Shown in pieces: positions 1-7,759 of a stretch of 64,000 nt of DNA. The translations under genes and the position numbers were made by a program. A model generated the notes under the pieces. The model did not search any database. It was not told the origin of the DNA and was given only the letters and a program-made list of their open reading frames with translations. Within the stretch, counting starts at the first letter, position 1. Each line of letters starts with the position of its first letter. The stretch lies in the NCBI GenBank assembly GCA_020632995.1, contig JACKEN010000015.1, positions 62,001-126,000 of the forward strand, read 5' to 3'. Source of the DNA: Deltaproteobacteria bacterium (GTDB lineage: Bacteria; Myxococcota; Kuafuiibacteriia; Kuafuiibacteriales; Kuafuiibacteriaceae).

Positions 1-249
1 GAGCACCGGACCGCCACCGCGGGCGCGGGCCGCCTCGATCGCCTGGGCCATCGGCTCGGGCTTCATCACCATGCCCGCGCCGCCGCCGTAGGGGGTGTCG
101 TCCACGCTCCGGTGCACGTCGTGGGTGAAGTCGCGGGGGTTCACGAAGCCCACCTCGGCCTCGCCGCGGGCCAGCGCCTTGCCGACGAGGCCGGTGGCGA
201 GCGGGCCCTCGAAGAACTCCGGGAAGAGGGTGACGACGTCGATCCGCAT
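1..249 (-). CDS. trmD: tRNA (guanine-N1)-methyltransferase TrmD, N-terminal part (runs off the left edge)
   Basis: TrmD uses S-adenosylmethionine to methylate G37 of tRNAs that read CNN codons, which prevents frameshifting. Only the first 83 codons are in the window. The ATG at 249 opens with MRIDVVTLFPEFFEGP, the characteristic start of the family, and DDTPYGGGAGMVMKPEP matches its conserved glycine-rich segment. It is the last visible gene of the rpsP-khpA-rimM-trmD operon, 12 bases after the rimM stop, which is the standard bacterial order. The missing C-terminal part lies to the left. Confidence 0.96.
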   Translation of the reverse strand, partial: MRIDVVTLFPEFFEGPLATGLVGKALARGEAEVGFVNPRDFTHDVHRSVDDTPYGGGAGMVMKPEPMAQAIEAARARGGGPVL

Positions 250-261
250 GGCGCGGGCCGC

Positions 262-837
262 CTAGCCGCCGTCGTTGGCGGGCGCGGAGGCGCGGTTGGC
301 CTCGACCAGGCCGGGGATCAGGTTCACGCGGACCCGAGGCTCGGGCCCCGGCACCACCTCGGCGATGAAGACGTCGACGAAGGGGATCAGGATCTCGTCC
401 GCGCCCTCCCCCACCACGAGCACCGCCTGGGCGCCGTTGTCCTGGATGTCCTCGACCCGGCCCAGCGCCTGGCCGGAGGCGGCGTCCTCGACGAGCGCGC
501 CGAAGACCCGATCCACCTCGTCGGCGATCGTGTTCGGCGCGGCCAGGGGGTTCACGTCGAAGAAGGCGCTCTCGAGGCGATCCGCCGCCTCACGGGAGTC
601 CACCCCGGCCAGCTTGACCACGAAGGTGGAGGGATCGGTCCAGCGCACCCCGACCACGTCCAGGACGTGTCGGTCGTCGTGCTCCGTCACCAGCTCCACC
701 GAGACCGGCGGAACCTCACGACGGAACCTGAGCTGCGTGGGGGTGATGCGGCGGGTGCGGAAGAGCTGGACGAGCAGGTCGCCCTGGAGCCCGTGGGCCC
801 GGATGACGCGCCCCAGCCGGTGGGGATACTCGGCCAC
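262..837 (-). CDS. rimM: Ribosome maturation factor RimM
   Basis: RimM is a 16S rRNA processing factor that binds S19 and helps mature the head of the 30S subunit. The 191-residue product has the expected two parts. The N-terminal RimM domain carries the family signature near residues 8-20 (GRVIRAHGLQGDL). The C-terminal PRC-barrel half contains LGRVEDIQDNG and ends in VNLIPGLVE. Length is slightly above the usual 170-180 residues. It sits 5 bases after khpA and 12 bases before trmD, so it is cotranscribed in the ribosome-biogenesis operon. Confidence 0.96.
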   Translation of the reverse strand: MAEYPHRLGRVIRAHGLQGDLLVQLFRTRRITPTQLRFRREVPPVSVELVTEHDDRHVLDVVGVRWTDPSTFVVKLAGVDSREAADRLESAFFDVNPLAAPNTIADEVDRVFGALVEDAASGQALGRVEDIQDNGAQAVLVVGEGADEILIPFVDVFIAEVVPGPEPRVRVNLIPGLVEANRASAPANDGG

Positions 838-842
838 GGGCT

Positions 843-1073
843 CTACTCGATGATCTCGAGGGTGGAGCGCTTCTGCACCTTCATGGCCGCGGCGGACAGG
901 ATCGTGCGCATGGCCTTCGCGGTGCGCCCCTTCTTGCCGATGACCTTGCCGAGGTCCTCCTTGGAGACCTTCAGCTTGATGATGGACGCCTCGTCGTCGC
1001 CGAACTCGGTGACTTCGACGTCATCCGGCGCGTCCACCAGCGCCTTGGCGATGTACTCGATCAGGTCCTTCAT
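843..1073 (-). CDS. khpA: KH-domain RNA-binding protein KhpA (YlqC family)
   Basis: This is a 76-residue protein consisting almost entirely of one KH domain; the nucleic-acid-binding loop is visible as GKVIGKKGRTAKAMR. KhpA proteins bind RNA, often as a partner of KhpB/Jag, and the gene usually lies between rpsP and rimM as here. The ATG at 1073 is chosen over an upstream in-frame codon because the family begins MKDLIEYIAKALVD and a GGAG Shine-Dalgarno sequence precedes it. There are 144 bases between the rpsP stop and this start, and nothing else is recognised there. Confidence 0.94.
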   Translation of the reverse strand: MKDLIEYIAKALVDAPDDVEVTEFGDDEASIIKLKVSKEDLGKVIGKKGRTAKAMRTILSAAAMKVQKRSTLEIIE

Positions 1074-1217
1074 AGACGGGCTCTCCAGGCACGGCAAAGC
1101 CAGACGGGGACGCCGCCCTCGTTCGGGGCACGGCGCCACCCGCTTGGTCGCGTTGGCCGGGCGACCTTATCGCACGGCTTCGGATGGGGCGTAAGCCCCC
1201 ACCAACCAGGGAGAGGC

Positions 1218-1601
1218 TCAGGCCTCGCCGTTGGCCTCGCCCTCGGGCGCGGCCTCTGCGGGGGCCTCGGTGGGCGCGGCGGCCTCGACCTTGGGCTCGG
1301 GCTTCTTGAGCTCCACGGGCTTGGCCGGCGGCGGATCGTACTTCGGCTTCGCCAGGGGCTCCACGTTGCCCTTGCTGCGGGCCTTCTTGATGACCTGCAG
1401 CGCGGTCTCCGTGGTCTGGGCGCCGACGCTCAGCCAGTAGTCCACGCGGTCCTGCTTGAGGACCAGGACGTCCCGGTTGGGGATGAAGTAGCCGAGATTC
1501 TCGACGAAGCGACCGTCGCGCCGAGCCCGCTTGTCAGCGGCGACGAGATGGTAGACGGGCCGCTTCTTGGTTCCGGCGCGCGAGAGCCTGAGGGTAAGCA
1601 T
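1218..1601 (-). CDS. rpsP: 30S ribosomal protein bS16
   Basis: This is ribosomal protein bS16, a component of the 30S body needed for assembly. The first 80 residues match the family (MLTLRLSRAGTKKRPVYHLV, then RRDGRFVENLGYF). The product is 127 residues, longer than the usual 80-90, because of a C-terminal tail from about residue 85 rich in Pro, Glu, Lys and Ala. That tail is low-complexity and probably disordered. The start at 1601 is supported by a GGAGGA Shine-Dalgarno sequence. It is the first gene of the operon running leftwards to trmD. Confidence 0.97.
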   Translation of the reverse strand: MLTLRLSRAGTKKRPVYHLVAADKRARRDGRFVENLGYFIPNRDVLVLKQDRVDYWLSVGAQTTETALQVIKKARSKGNVEPLAKPKYDPPPAKPVELKKPEPKVEAAAPTEAPAEAAPEGEANGEA

Positions 1602-1649
1602 CGAACCAGATTCCTCCGAATGGGACCCCACGAGGGGGTCGGGGAGCGG

Positions 1650-1678
1650 TTACTCGCGTTTGGGTCCCCAGTTGTCAA
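1650..1678 (-). promoter_or_regulatory. Predicted sigma-70 promoter of the rpsP-khpA-rimM-trmD operon
   Basis: On the minus strand a perfect TTGACA (-35, 1673-1678) is followed after 17 bases by GAGTAA (-10, 1650-1655). Transcription would start near 1643, giving a leader of about 40 bases with the rpsP Shine-Dalgarno sequence. The -35 box overlaps the rseP stop codon, so rpsP can be transcribed separately from rseP. The -10 box is weak; this is a prediction from sequence only. Confidence 0.55.
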
Positions 1679-2706
1679 GGGACTTCGCGCAGAACGTCAT
1701 TGATGGAGATGACCACGAGCAGGAGGAGGAGCAGGATCACCCCCACCGCGTGGATTCCGGCCTCCAGCCTGGGCGGAACGGGCTTCCTGCGCACCACCCC
1801 GACGAGGAGGAAGAGGAGCCGGGAGCCGTCCAGGCCCGGGATGGGCAGGAGGTTGGCGATCCCCAGGATCACCGAGATCCGGGCGATGAAGGGGAGCGCC
1901 CCCGCCCCCGCCCGCTGGATGTTGTCGGCCAGCCCCGAGACGATCCCGAGGGGCCCCTGGAGGTTCTTGATGTCCACCAGCGCGCTCAGGGTGCGGATGA
2001 ACTCGGCCGACCACGCGTAGAGGTCCCGCCCGGCCAGGGCCAGGGCGTCGGTGAAGGGAAGGCCAGGCAGCGCCCGGACCACCGAGCCCCCGAAGGCCAC
2101 CCCGACCCGGTAGGGCCCGTCCCCGTCCCGGCGTGGGGTCACCTCGATCACCTGCTTCACCCCGCCGCGCTCCACGTCGAGCGCGAGGGGGCGGCCCTCG
2201 GACGACCCGGTGGCCTTCAGGAGGTCACCCACCGCCTCGAAGGGGACCCCGCCCACGCCGAGGATCAGATCCCCCTCCTTCAGCCCCGCCTCGGCGGCCG
2301 GGCTCCCGTCCTGGACCTGGAGCACCTCCACCGGGGGCAGCGTCTCGGACCGGAACGCCAGGCTCGCGACCACCAGGAGGAGGAAGGCGAGCAGGTAGTT
2401 GGCCGCCGGCCCGGCCAGGATGGCGGCGAAGCGCTGGTGGAAGGGGCGGTTCAGGTAGCTCGCGGGGTGGGTGGGATCGGTGCCGTCGTTCGGGCTCATC
2501 CCGTCGATCTGCACGAAGCCGCCGAGGGGCAGGACGCCGATCTGGTAGACGGTCTCCCCCCGCTCGAACTTCGCGAGGGGCGGCCCGAAGCCGATGGAGA
2601 AGCGGGACACCCGCATGCCGCTCCAGCGCGCGGCCAGGAAGTGCCCGGCCTCGTGCACGATGATGAGCACGCCCACGGCCAGGACCGCCAGCAAGAGGGA
2701 TCCCAT
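1675..2706 (-). CDS. rseP: RIP site-2 metalloprotease RseP (M50B)
   Basis: This is an intramembrane zinc protease that performs site-2 cleavage of anti-sigma factors or other membrane substrates in the inner membrane. The 343-residue product has the zinc motif HEAGH at residues 18-22 in the first membrane helix. A single PDZ domain lies at roughly residues 120-200 (DGSPAAEAGLKEGD), and the second catalytic segment NLLPIPGLDG is near residue 285, followed by C-terminal helices. E. coli RseP has two PDZ domains and about 450 residues, so this is the shorter single-PDZ form. The ATG at 2706 begins MGSLLLAVLAVGV; upstream in-frame codons would disrupt the first helix. Confidence 0.93.
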   Translation of the reverse strand: MGSLLLAVLAVGVLIIVHEAGHFLAARWSGMRVSRFSIGFGPPLAKFERGETVYQIGVLPLGGFVQIDGMSPNDGTDPTHPASYLNRPFHQRFAAILAGPAANYLLAFLLLVVASLAFRSETLPPVEVLQVQDGSPAAEAGLKEGDLILGVGGVPFEAVGDLLKATGSSEGRPLALDVERGGVKQVIEVTPRRDGDGPYRVGVAFGGSVVRALPGLPFTDALALAGRDLYAWSAEFIRTLSALVDIKNLQGPLGIVSGLADNIQRAGAGALPFIARISVILGIANLLPIPGLDGSRLLFLLVGVVRRKPVPPRLEAGIHAVGVILLLLLLVVISINDVLREVP

Positions 2707-2799
2707 GGGCCCTAGTGGTCTAGAGCGGCGGCCCTGAGTCAACCCGGACCGACACCTCGCTTGCGAAGTCGGCCGCGCCGCTGGTACTCGCGCGGTGTC

Positions 2800-4116
2800 G
2801 TGGAGTCGCCGTTCGAAGTCCAGGTGGCGTTCCGCTACATGCGCTCGCGCAGGAAGGCCGGCATCTCGCTGACCAGCTTCCTCACCGTGGTCGCGTTCAT
2901 GTTGGGCGTCGCCGCCCTCACCGTGGTGACCTCGGTGTGGAACGGCTTCGAGGCCGAGTTCCTCGACAAGCTCCTCGGCATCAACGCCCACGCCCTCGTG
3001 CTCCGGCGGCACGACGTGTTCCGAGACCACGAGGCGGTGGCCAAGGCCCTCAGGGCCTCACCCGGGGTCGAGCACGTGGCCCCCTTCGTCTACTCCGAGG
3101 TGATCGCTCAGAGCGCCCTCGGGGTGCAGGGGGTGGTGATCAAGGGCATCGACCCCGAGGTCACCGTGGGGTCCCCCCTCGCGAAGTACGTGAGCAAGGA
3201 CCCGACGACCGCGGCCGCGGTGCTCGAGAGCCTGACCACCGGCACCCCCACCGGGACCCCCGACGCAAGCGCGCTTGCGAAGCTGCCCGGGGTGCTGATC
3301 GGGAACGACCTGAAAGAGGTCTTGCACACCGGGCCGGGGCAGGTCATCAGCATCATCTCCCCCTACGGCGGGCGGGACGGCCAGGCCCGCACCTCGGAGT
3401 ACCGGGTGGTGGGGATCTTCCACTCCGGGATGTTCGAGTTCGACTCGCGGATGGTCTTCATCGACCTGAAGTCGGCCCAGAAGTTCTTCAAGCTCTACGA
3501 CACGGTGACCGGGCTCGAGGTGTGGACCACCGACCCGCTCCTCTCGTACACCACCCTGCGCGCCGCGGTGGCGAAGCTCGAGCCGGACGACCCGCTCGCC
3601 TTCGAGGTGAAGGACTGGTCGGTGACCAACCGCGGCATCTTCGGGGCGGTGCGGAGCCAGAAGGCCCTCATCAGCATCGTGCTCTTCATCATCGTGCTGG
3701 TGGCGGCGTTCATGGTGATGGCCACGTTGATCCTGCTCGTGCTCGAGAAGCGCCGCGAGGTGGCGATCCTGAAGGCCCTGGGCGCGAGCGACCGCTCGAT
3801 CCTCACCATCTTCGTGCTCGACGGGCAGATCGTGGGGATCGTGGGCTGCCTGGTCGGGGTGGCGGTGGGCCTGGCGATCTGCGCGATGCTCGGCCAGTAC
3901 GGGCTCAAGCTCGATCCGAAGGTCTACTACCTCGAGCACCTGCCGATCGTGGTGAACCCGCTCGAGCTGGTGGGGGTGTGCGTGGGGGCGATGATCCTCG
4001 CCACCGTGGCCACCCTCTTCCCCGCCATCAAGGCGGCGCGGATGAAGCCGGTGGACGGGCTCACGATGCGGGGCGGGGTCCGGGCCCCCACCCCTCACGA
4101 GGGCGGCAACGCCTGA
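2800..4116 (+). CDS. ABC transporter permease of the LolC/LolE lipoprotein-release family
   Basis: This family forms the inner-membrane permease of the LolCDE complex, which extracts lipoproteins from the inner membrane for delivery to the outer membrane. The 438-residue protein has an N-terminal helix after the family start PFEVQVAFRYMRSRR, a large periplasmic MacB-like domain, and three C-terminal helices of the FtsX domain with LEKRREVAILKALGAS. The GTG at 2800 is preferred because family members begin at this point; a TTG at 2761 is an alternative, and neither has a clear Shine-Dalgarno sequence. No LolD ATPase is present in the window. The 3' end overlaps the convergent AMMECR1 gene by 22 bases. 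Confidence 0.88.
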   Translation: MESPFEVQVAFRYMRSRRKAGISLTSFLTVVAFMLGVAALTVVTSVWNGFEAEFLDKLLGINAHALVLRRHDVFRDHEAVAKALRASPGVEHVAPFVYSEVIAQSALGVQGVVIKGIDPEVTVGSPLAKYVSKDPTTAAAVLESLTTGTPTGTPDASALAKLPGVLIGNDLKEVLHTGPGQVISIISPYGGRDGQARTSEYRVVGIFHSGMFEFDSRMVFIDLKSAQKFFKLYDTVTGLEVWTTDPLLSYTTLRAAVAKLEPDDPLAFEVKDWSVTNRGIFGAVRSQKALISIVLFIIVLVAAFMVMATLILLVLEKRREVAILKALGASDRSILTIFVLDGQIVGIVGCLVGVAVGLAICAMLGQYGLKLDPKVYYLEHLPIVVNPLELVGVCVGAMILATVATLFPAIKAARMKPVDGLTMRGGVRAPTPHEGGNA

Positions 4117-4661
4117 TCCTCGAACACCTCGGAGCGGAACTTGAACAGCCGCACCCCCTGATCGCGATAGGCGGTCGGCGGCAGGCCCGCCTTCACACAC
4201 GTCTGGCGCGCGAAGGTCTCGACGTCCCAGCCCCGCTCCGACGCCACCTGCGGCAACAGGAGCCCGCGGCGGCCGAAGCCCTCCGCCACCAGTCCGTGCA
4301 CCCCGATCTCGACCTGGTCGAGGGCCTCCACCGGCTCGAGCGGGAACAGCACCGAGACCTCGAGGCCGAGGTCGCCAAGCTCCTCCGCCGTCACCGGGGG
4401 GAAGCGCGGGTCGCGGGACGCGGCCGCCGCGCCCATCTCGACCACCACGTCGGCCAGGGGTCGGGTGGCGGAGGTGGTGCCGATGCAGCCGCGCAGGTCA
4501 CCTTGCGCGGTGCGGAGGGTGACGAAGGCCCCCCTCGGCGCGGCCAGCTCGGGGAGGGTGGCGAGGGCCTCGGGCACCGCGGGAGGCCGGGCGCCGCGGG
4601 CGGCGGCCACCACCGCCTCCTTGGCCAGATCGAGGAGGATGCGCTTGACCTGGGTGTCCAT
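4095..4661 (-). CDS. AMMECR1-domain protein (AmmeMemoRadiSam protein A family)
   Basis: This is a 188-residue protein made of one AMMECR1 domain, recognised by the hallmark LRGCIGT near residue 57 and by PPVTAEELGDL and EISVL-like strands further on. Biochemical function is unsettled in the literature; bacterial members often sit beside a MEMO protein and a radical-SAM enzyme, but neither partner is visible here. Its 3' end overlaps the convergent permease gene by 22 bases, so antisense overlap of the two mRNAs is expected. The start ATG at 4661 gives MDTQVKRILLDLAKEAV, a normal N-terminus. Confidence 0.9.
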   Translation of the reverse strand: MDTQVKRILLDLAKEAVVAAARGARPPAVPEALATLPELAAPRGAFVTLRTAQGDLRGCIGTTSATRPLADVVVEMGAAAASRDPRFPPVTAEELGDLGLEVSVLFPLEPVEALDQVEIGVHGLVAEGFGRRGLLLPQVASERGWDVETFARQTCVKAGLPPTAYRDQGVRLFKFRSEVFEDQALPPS

Positions 4662-4686
4662 CCCCCCAGCATGACCCCTTTGGCGC

Positions 4687-6081
4687 TCAGACGTCGACGG
4701 TCTTCCACCGCCCGCGGCGCACCAGCACCACTCCGACGAAAGCGGCCACGGTGTACGCGGTGGCCGCGGCGGCGAAGATCCCCGAGATCCCCATGTCGGT
4801 GTGCAGGGCCAGGTACCACCCGAGCGGCACCTGCACCCCCCAGAAGCAAGCTACGTTGACACGGGCGGGGGTGGTGGTGTCCCCCGCCCCGTTGAAGGCC
4901 TGCTGGGTCACCATCTGCCACCCGTAGAACAGGTAGCCGAGGCCCACCACGAAGAGGCCCCGGGCCGCGGTGTCGCGCACCTCGGGCTCCTGGGTGAACA
5001 GGCCGGCCACCTGCTCGGGGGTGAGGAGGAAGGCGAGGGAGATCAGGCCCAGGAACGGGGTGCAGTACAGGCCCGAGATCCACACCGCCCGCTCCGCCCG
5101 CGCCGGGTCCTTCTCGCCCAGGCTCTGGCCCACCAGGGTCGCGGTGGCGTTCGAGAAGCCCCAGGCCGGCAGGAGCGTGAACATGATCAGCCGCGTGGCG
5201 ACGGTGTACGCCGCCACCGCCACGCTCCCCAGCTCGGCCGCGATGCGCACCATGGCCACCCAGCTCCCGGTCTCGACCAGGTGCTGGAGGGTCCCGCCCA
5301 CCGCGAGCCGGACGAGGCGGCCGAGCACGTCGAGGTCCACCCGGAGGGCCTCCGCCAGCCGGACCACCGGGCCCCGCCACATGTGGGCCAGCAGGTAGAC
5401 GACGCCGACGCCCCGGCCCACCGCGGTGGCCACCGCAGCCCCGCTGAGCCCCAGCTCGGGGAAGGGGCCCCACCCGAAGATCAGGCACGGGTCGAGGACG
5501 ATGTTGAGCCCGTTGGCCAGCCACAGGGCGCGCATTGCCCGGCGGGGGTCGCCGGCGCCGCGGAACACCGCGGCGGAGGTGAACAGGAGCATCACCGCCG
5601 GCGCGGTGAGGAGCGAGAGCGCGGTGAAGCCGGCGCCCTCGGCCTGCACCTGGGCATCGGCCCCCATGAGGGCGAGCAGGCTGGGGGCGAACAGCGCGGT
5701 GCCCGCGATGAGGACGCCGAGCACCAGGGCCATGCCCACCGCCTGGCTGGCCGACACCGAGGCCCCGGGGTGATCGCCCTCCCCCACCCGCCGCGCCACG
5801 AGCGCGGTGGTCGGCATGGCGAGGCCGAAGGCCACCGCGTACACCAGCGAAAGGAGCGACTCGGTGAGGCCCACCGCGGCGACCGCGTGGGCGCCCAGCT
5901 TCGCCACGAAGTAGACGTCCACCACCACGAAGAGGGCCTCGGTGGCCATCTCGAGCGCCATGGGGATGGCCAACAGCGGCACCGCGCGGGACAGCGGCCC
6001 GGTGGCGACGTTCTCCTCGCTGCCGGTCAAGGCCTCGCGGAGGAGGGCCCAGAGGCCCTGGCGGGGTGCGGCGTCCGACAT
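4687..6081 (-). CDS. MATE-family multidrug/cation exporter
   Basis: This is a predicted inner-membrane Na+ or H+ antiporter of the MATE family, exporting small, often cationic, compounds. The 464-residue protein shows about twelve hydrophobic helices arranged as two internal repeats. The first contains MALEMATEALFVVVDVYFV and the second LVRLAVGGTLQHLVET. Family-typical stretches include VFRGAGDPRRAM and AFNGAGDTTTP at the equivalent point of the two halves. The ATG at 6081 is chosen because translation from further upstream would add unrelated Arg/Pro-rich sequence. A minus-strand TTGACC lies at about 6146-6151 upstream. The exported substrate cannot be inferred. Confidence 0.9.
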   Translation of the reverse strand: MSDAAPRQGLWALLREALTGSEENVATGPLSRAVPLLAIPMALEMATEALFVVVDVYFVAKLGAHAVAAVGLTESLLSLVYAVAFGLAMPTTALVARRVGEGDHPGASVSASQAVGMALVLGVLIAGTALFAPSLLALMGADAQVQAEGAGFTALSLLTAPAVMLLFTSAAVFRGAGDPRRAMRALWLANGLNIVLDPCLIFGWGPFPELGLSGAAVATAVGRGVGVVYLLAHMWRGPVVRLAEALRVDLDVLGRLVRLAVGGTLQHLVETGSWVAMVRIAAELGSVAVAAYTVATRLIMFTLLPAWGFSNATATLVGQSLGEKDPARAERAVWISGLYCTPFLGLISLAFLLTPEQVAGLFTQEPEVRDTAARGLFVVGLGYLFYGWQMVTQQAFNGAGDTTTPARVNVACFWGVQVPLGWYLALHTDMGISGIFAAAATAYTVAAFVGVVLVRRGRWKTVDV

Positions 6082-6211
6082 GGGTGGAGGGCCGGAGTGC
6101 AAGGCGTCCGGCGGCCAGGCAGCTTGCGTTGCGAGGGGCCCCCGGTCAACCCACCGGCTCAGACGACTTGGCAGGGATCCTCCGGTGCGGTACCCATGAG
6201 TAGGCGCTCGC

Positions 6212-7027
6212 ATGTCGCAGCTCGACCTCGACCTCCGCGGCGACCTCGGGTCGCCCCCCGGGCGCCCGCCGCGCCCCGAGGGCCCCGTCGCCGCGCCCGA
6301 CGACGACCCCACCGCGCCGAGCCCGCTCCCGGAGTCCGCCCTCACCCCGACCATTCGCGGCCAGGAGCGGCTCGAGCAGGCGCTCAGGGCCCGCCTCGGG
6401 CCGAAGGTGATGGTGCAGCTCACCCAGAACCGCACCACCATGGTCTCGTTCCGGCGCCGCCGCGGGGTGCTCTATGCGCGCCTGCACGCGCTGTTCGCCC
6501 ACGCCACCGAGCCGGTGCTCGACGCGATCGCCGAGTTCCTCAGCCACCCGGAGCCGACCGAGGCCGCGACCCGCCGCCTGGACGCGTTCCTCGACCGGCA
6601 CCGAGACCTGGTGGACCAGAACCGGGTGGAGCGCCTCGTACCCCAGCCCGAGGGGCGGCACCACGATCTGCAGCGCCTCTTCGACACCCTGAACGCGGAG
6701 TACTTCGGGGGGCGCATCACCGCCCGCATCACCTGGACCAAGGCGGCCCGCGGCAAGCGCCTGACCATGCGCCTGGGCTCGTACTCGGAGGAGGAGAACC
6801 TCATCCGCATCCACCCCGCCCTCGACCGCGCCTTCGTGCCCGAGTACTTCGTGGCCTCGGTGGTGTTCCACGAGATGCTGCACGAGCTCCACGGCGCCGA
6901 GGAGCTGGGCGACGGCCGCCGCCAGGTGCACTCCCCCGCCTTCCTCGAGGACGAGCGCCGCTTCGCCGACTACATCCGAGCCAAGCGGTGGGAGCAGAAG
7001 CACATCCGCCGCCTCCTGAGGTACTGA
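6212..7027 (+). CDS. SprT-like zinc metalloprotease
   Basis: This is a 271-residue protein whose C-terminal half is a SprT-like domain. The zinc site HEMLH is at residues 220-224, with a further candidate ligand His at 240, and LFDTLNAEYFGGRITARITW precedes it as in the family. SprT/Spartan-type proteins are proteases, some acting on DNA-protein crosslinks; the substrate here is unknown. The N-terminal 45 residues are Pro/Asp-rich and probably disordered. The stop codon abuts the GTG of the cytochrome gene (TGAGTG), so the two are probably translated together. Confidence 0.85.
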   Translation: MSQLDLDLRGDLGSPPGRPPRPEGPVAAPDDDPTAPSPLPESALTPTIRGQERLEQALRARLGPKVMVQLTQNRTTMVSFRRRRGVLYARLHALFAHATEPVLDAIAEFLSHPEPTEAATRRLDAFLDRHRDLVDQNRVERLVPQPEGRHHDLQRLFDTLNAEYFGGRITARITWTKAARGKRLTMRLGSYSEEENLIRIHPALDRAFVPEYFVASVVFHEMLHELHGAEELGDGRRQVHSPAFLEDERRFADYIRAKRWEQKHIRRLLRY

Positions 7028-7711
7028 GTGCATCCTGCAATCCTGCTTGCCATCACCCTCTCTGCCGCCCCGCCCGGCGTCGACGCGGGGCGCCGCCTCT
7101 TCAACGACCCCGGGCTCGGCAAGAACGGCGTCGCGTGCGCGGCGTGCCACGCCACCGTGAAGGACGAGGCGAAGGACGGTGACGGGCTCCTCCGGGCCGG
7201 CCACTCCCTCTTCGGGGTGGCGCGCCGCCCCTTCTGGCGCGGCGATCGGGAGCGGCGCCTGCACCGCAGCCTCGCCGACGCGACCGACGTGTGCGTGCAG
7301 ATCTTCCAGGGGGGCGAGCCCCTCGAGGGCGCGGACCGCATCAACCTCGCCCGCTACCTGAGCACCCTCGGGCGCGGGAAGAAGCGCAGCCCCGCCCTCG
7401 TGCTCCAGCCGGCGCTCGAGGCCGACCTCGACTACGACCGCCCCCAGTACCAGGGCGGCGACGCGAGCCGAGGCCGAGCGCTCTTCTACCAGGCCTGCCA
7501 CGCCTGCCACCCCCACGGGGGCGTCGGCCTGGGGCCCGCGGTGGCAGGGCTGGGGGTGGCCGAGGTCGCGCAGGCGGTGCGCGAGGGCAACGGGCTCATC
7601 CGGGGCTCGCGCAAGGCGGGGGCCTGGATGCCGGCCTACGGCCAGACCCGGCTCTCGGACGACCAGGTGGCGGATCTGGCCGCTTTCGTGGCCTCGCTCC
7701 CCAAGAAGTAG
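7028..7711 (+). CDS. Exported dihaem cytochrome c
   Basis: This is a 227-residue periplasmic electron carrier. Two CxxCH haem-binding motifs are visible, CAACH at residues 37-41 and CHACH at 157-161. The second domain has a candidate axial Met in WMPAY near residue 201. The first 14 residues form a short hydrophobic N-terminus that could act as a signal peptide. The GTG start at 7028 directly follows the stop of the SprT-like gene. One copy of the GCAR-N6-YTGC motif lies within the first codons (7037-7050). The redox partner is not evident from the neighbours. Confidence 0.87.
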   Translation: MHPAILLAITLSAAPPGVDAGRRLFNDPGLGKNGVACAACHATVKDEAKDGDGLLRAGHSLFGVARRPFWRGDRERRLHRSLADATDVCVQIFQGGEPLEGADRINLARYLSTLGRGKKRSPALVLQPALEADLDYDRPQYQGGDASRGRALFYQACHACHPHGGVGLGPAVAGLGVAEVAQAVREGNGLIRGSRKAGAWMPAYGQTRLSDDQVADLAAFVASLPKK

Positions 7712-7724
7712 CGCCCCGCCCCCG

Positions 7725-7753
7725 TTGACCGCGGCCCCGGAGGCTCTCATACC
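7725..7753 (+). promoter_or_regulatory. Predicted promoter giving a leaderless start at 7760
   Basis: TTGACC (7725-7730) is followed after 17 bases by CATACC (7748-7753), then six bases, then the ATG of the MYXO-CTERM gene. Transcription would begin at or next to the ATG, and no Shine-Dalgarno sequence is present. The same arrangement is seen upstream of 47231 and 30029 (minus strand). Confidence 0.5.
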
Positions 7754-7759
7754 TCGGAC

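Noticed and set aside
4801..7182. Plus-strand open frame of about 790 codons opposite the MATE gene
   Set aside because: It overlaps the MATE and SprT genes in other frames and is repetitive His/Gly/Arg/Glu sequence.
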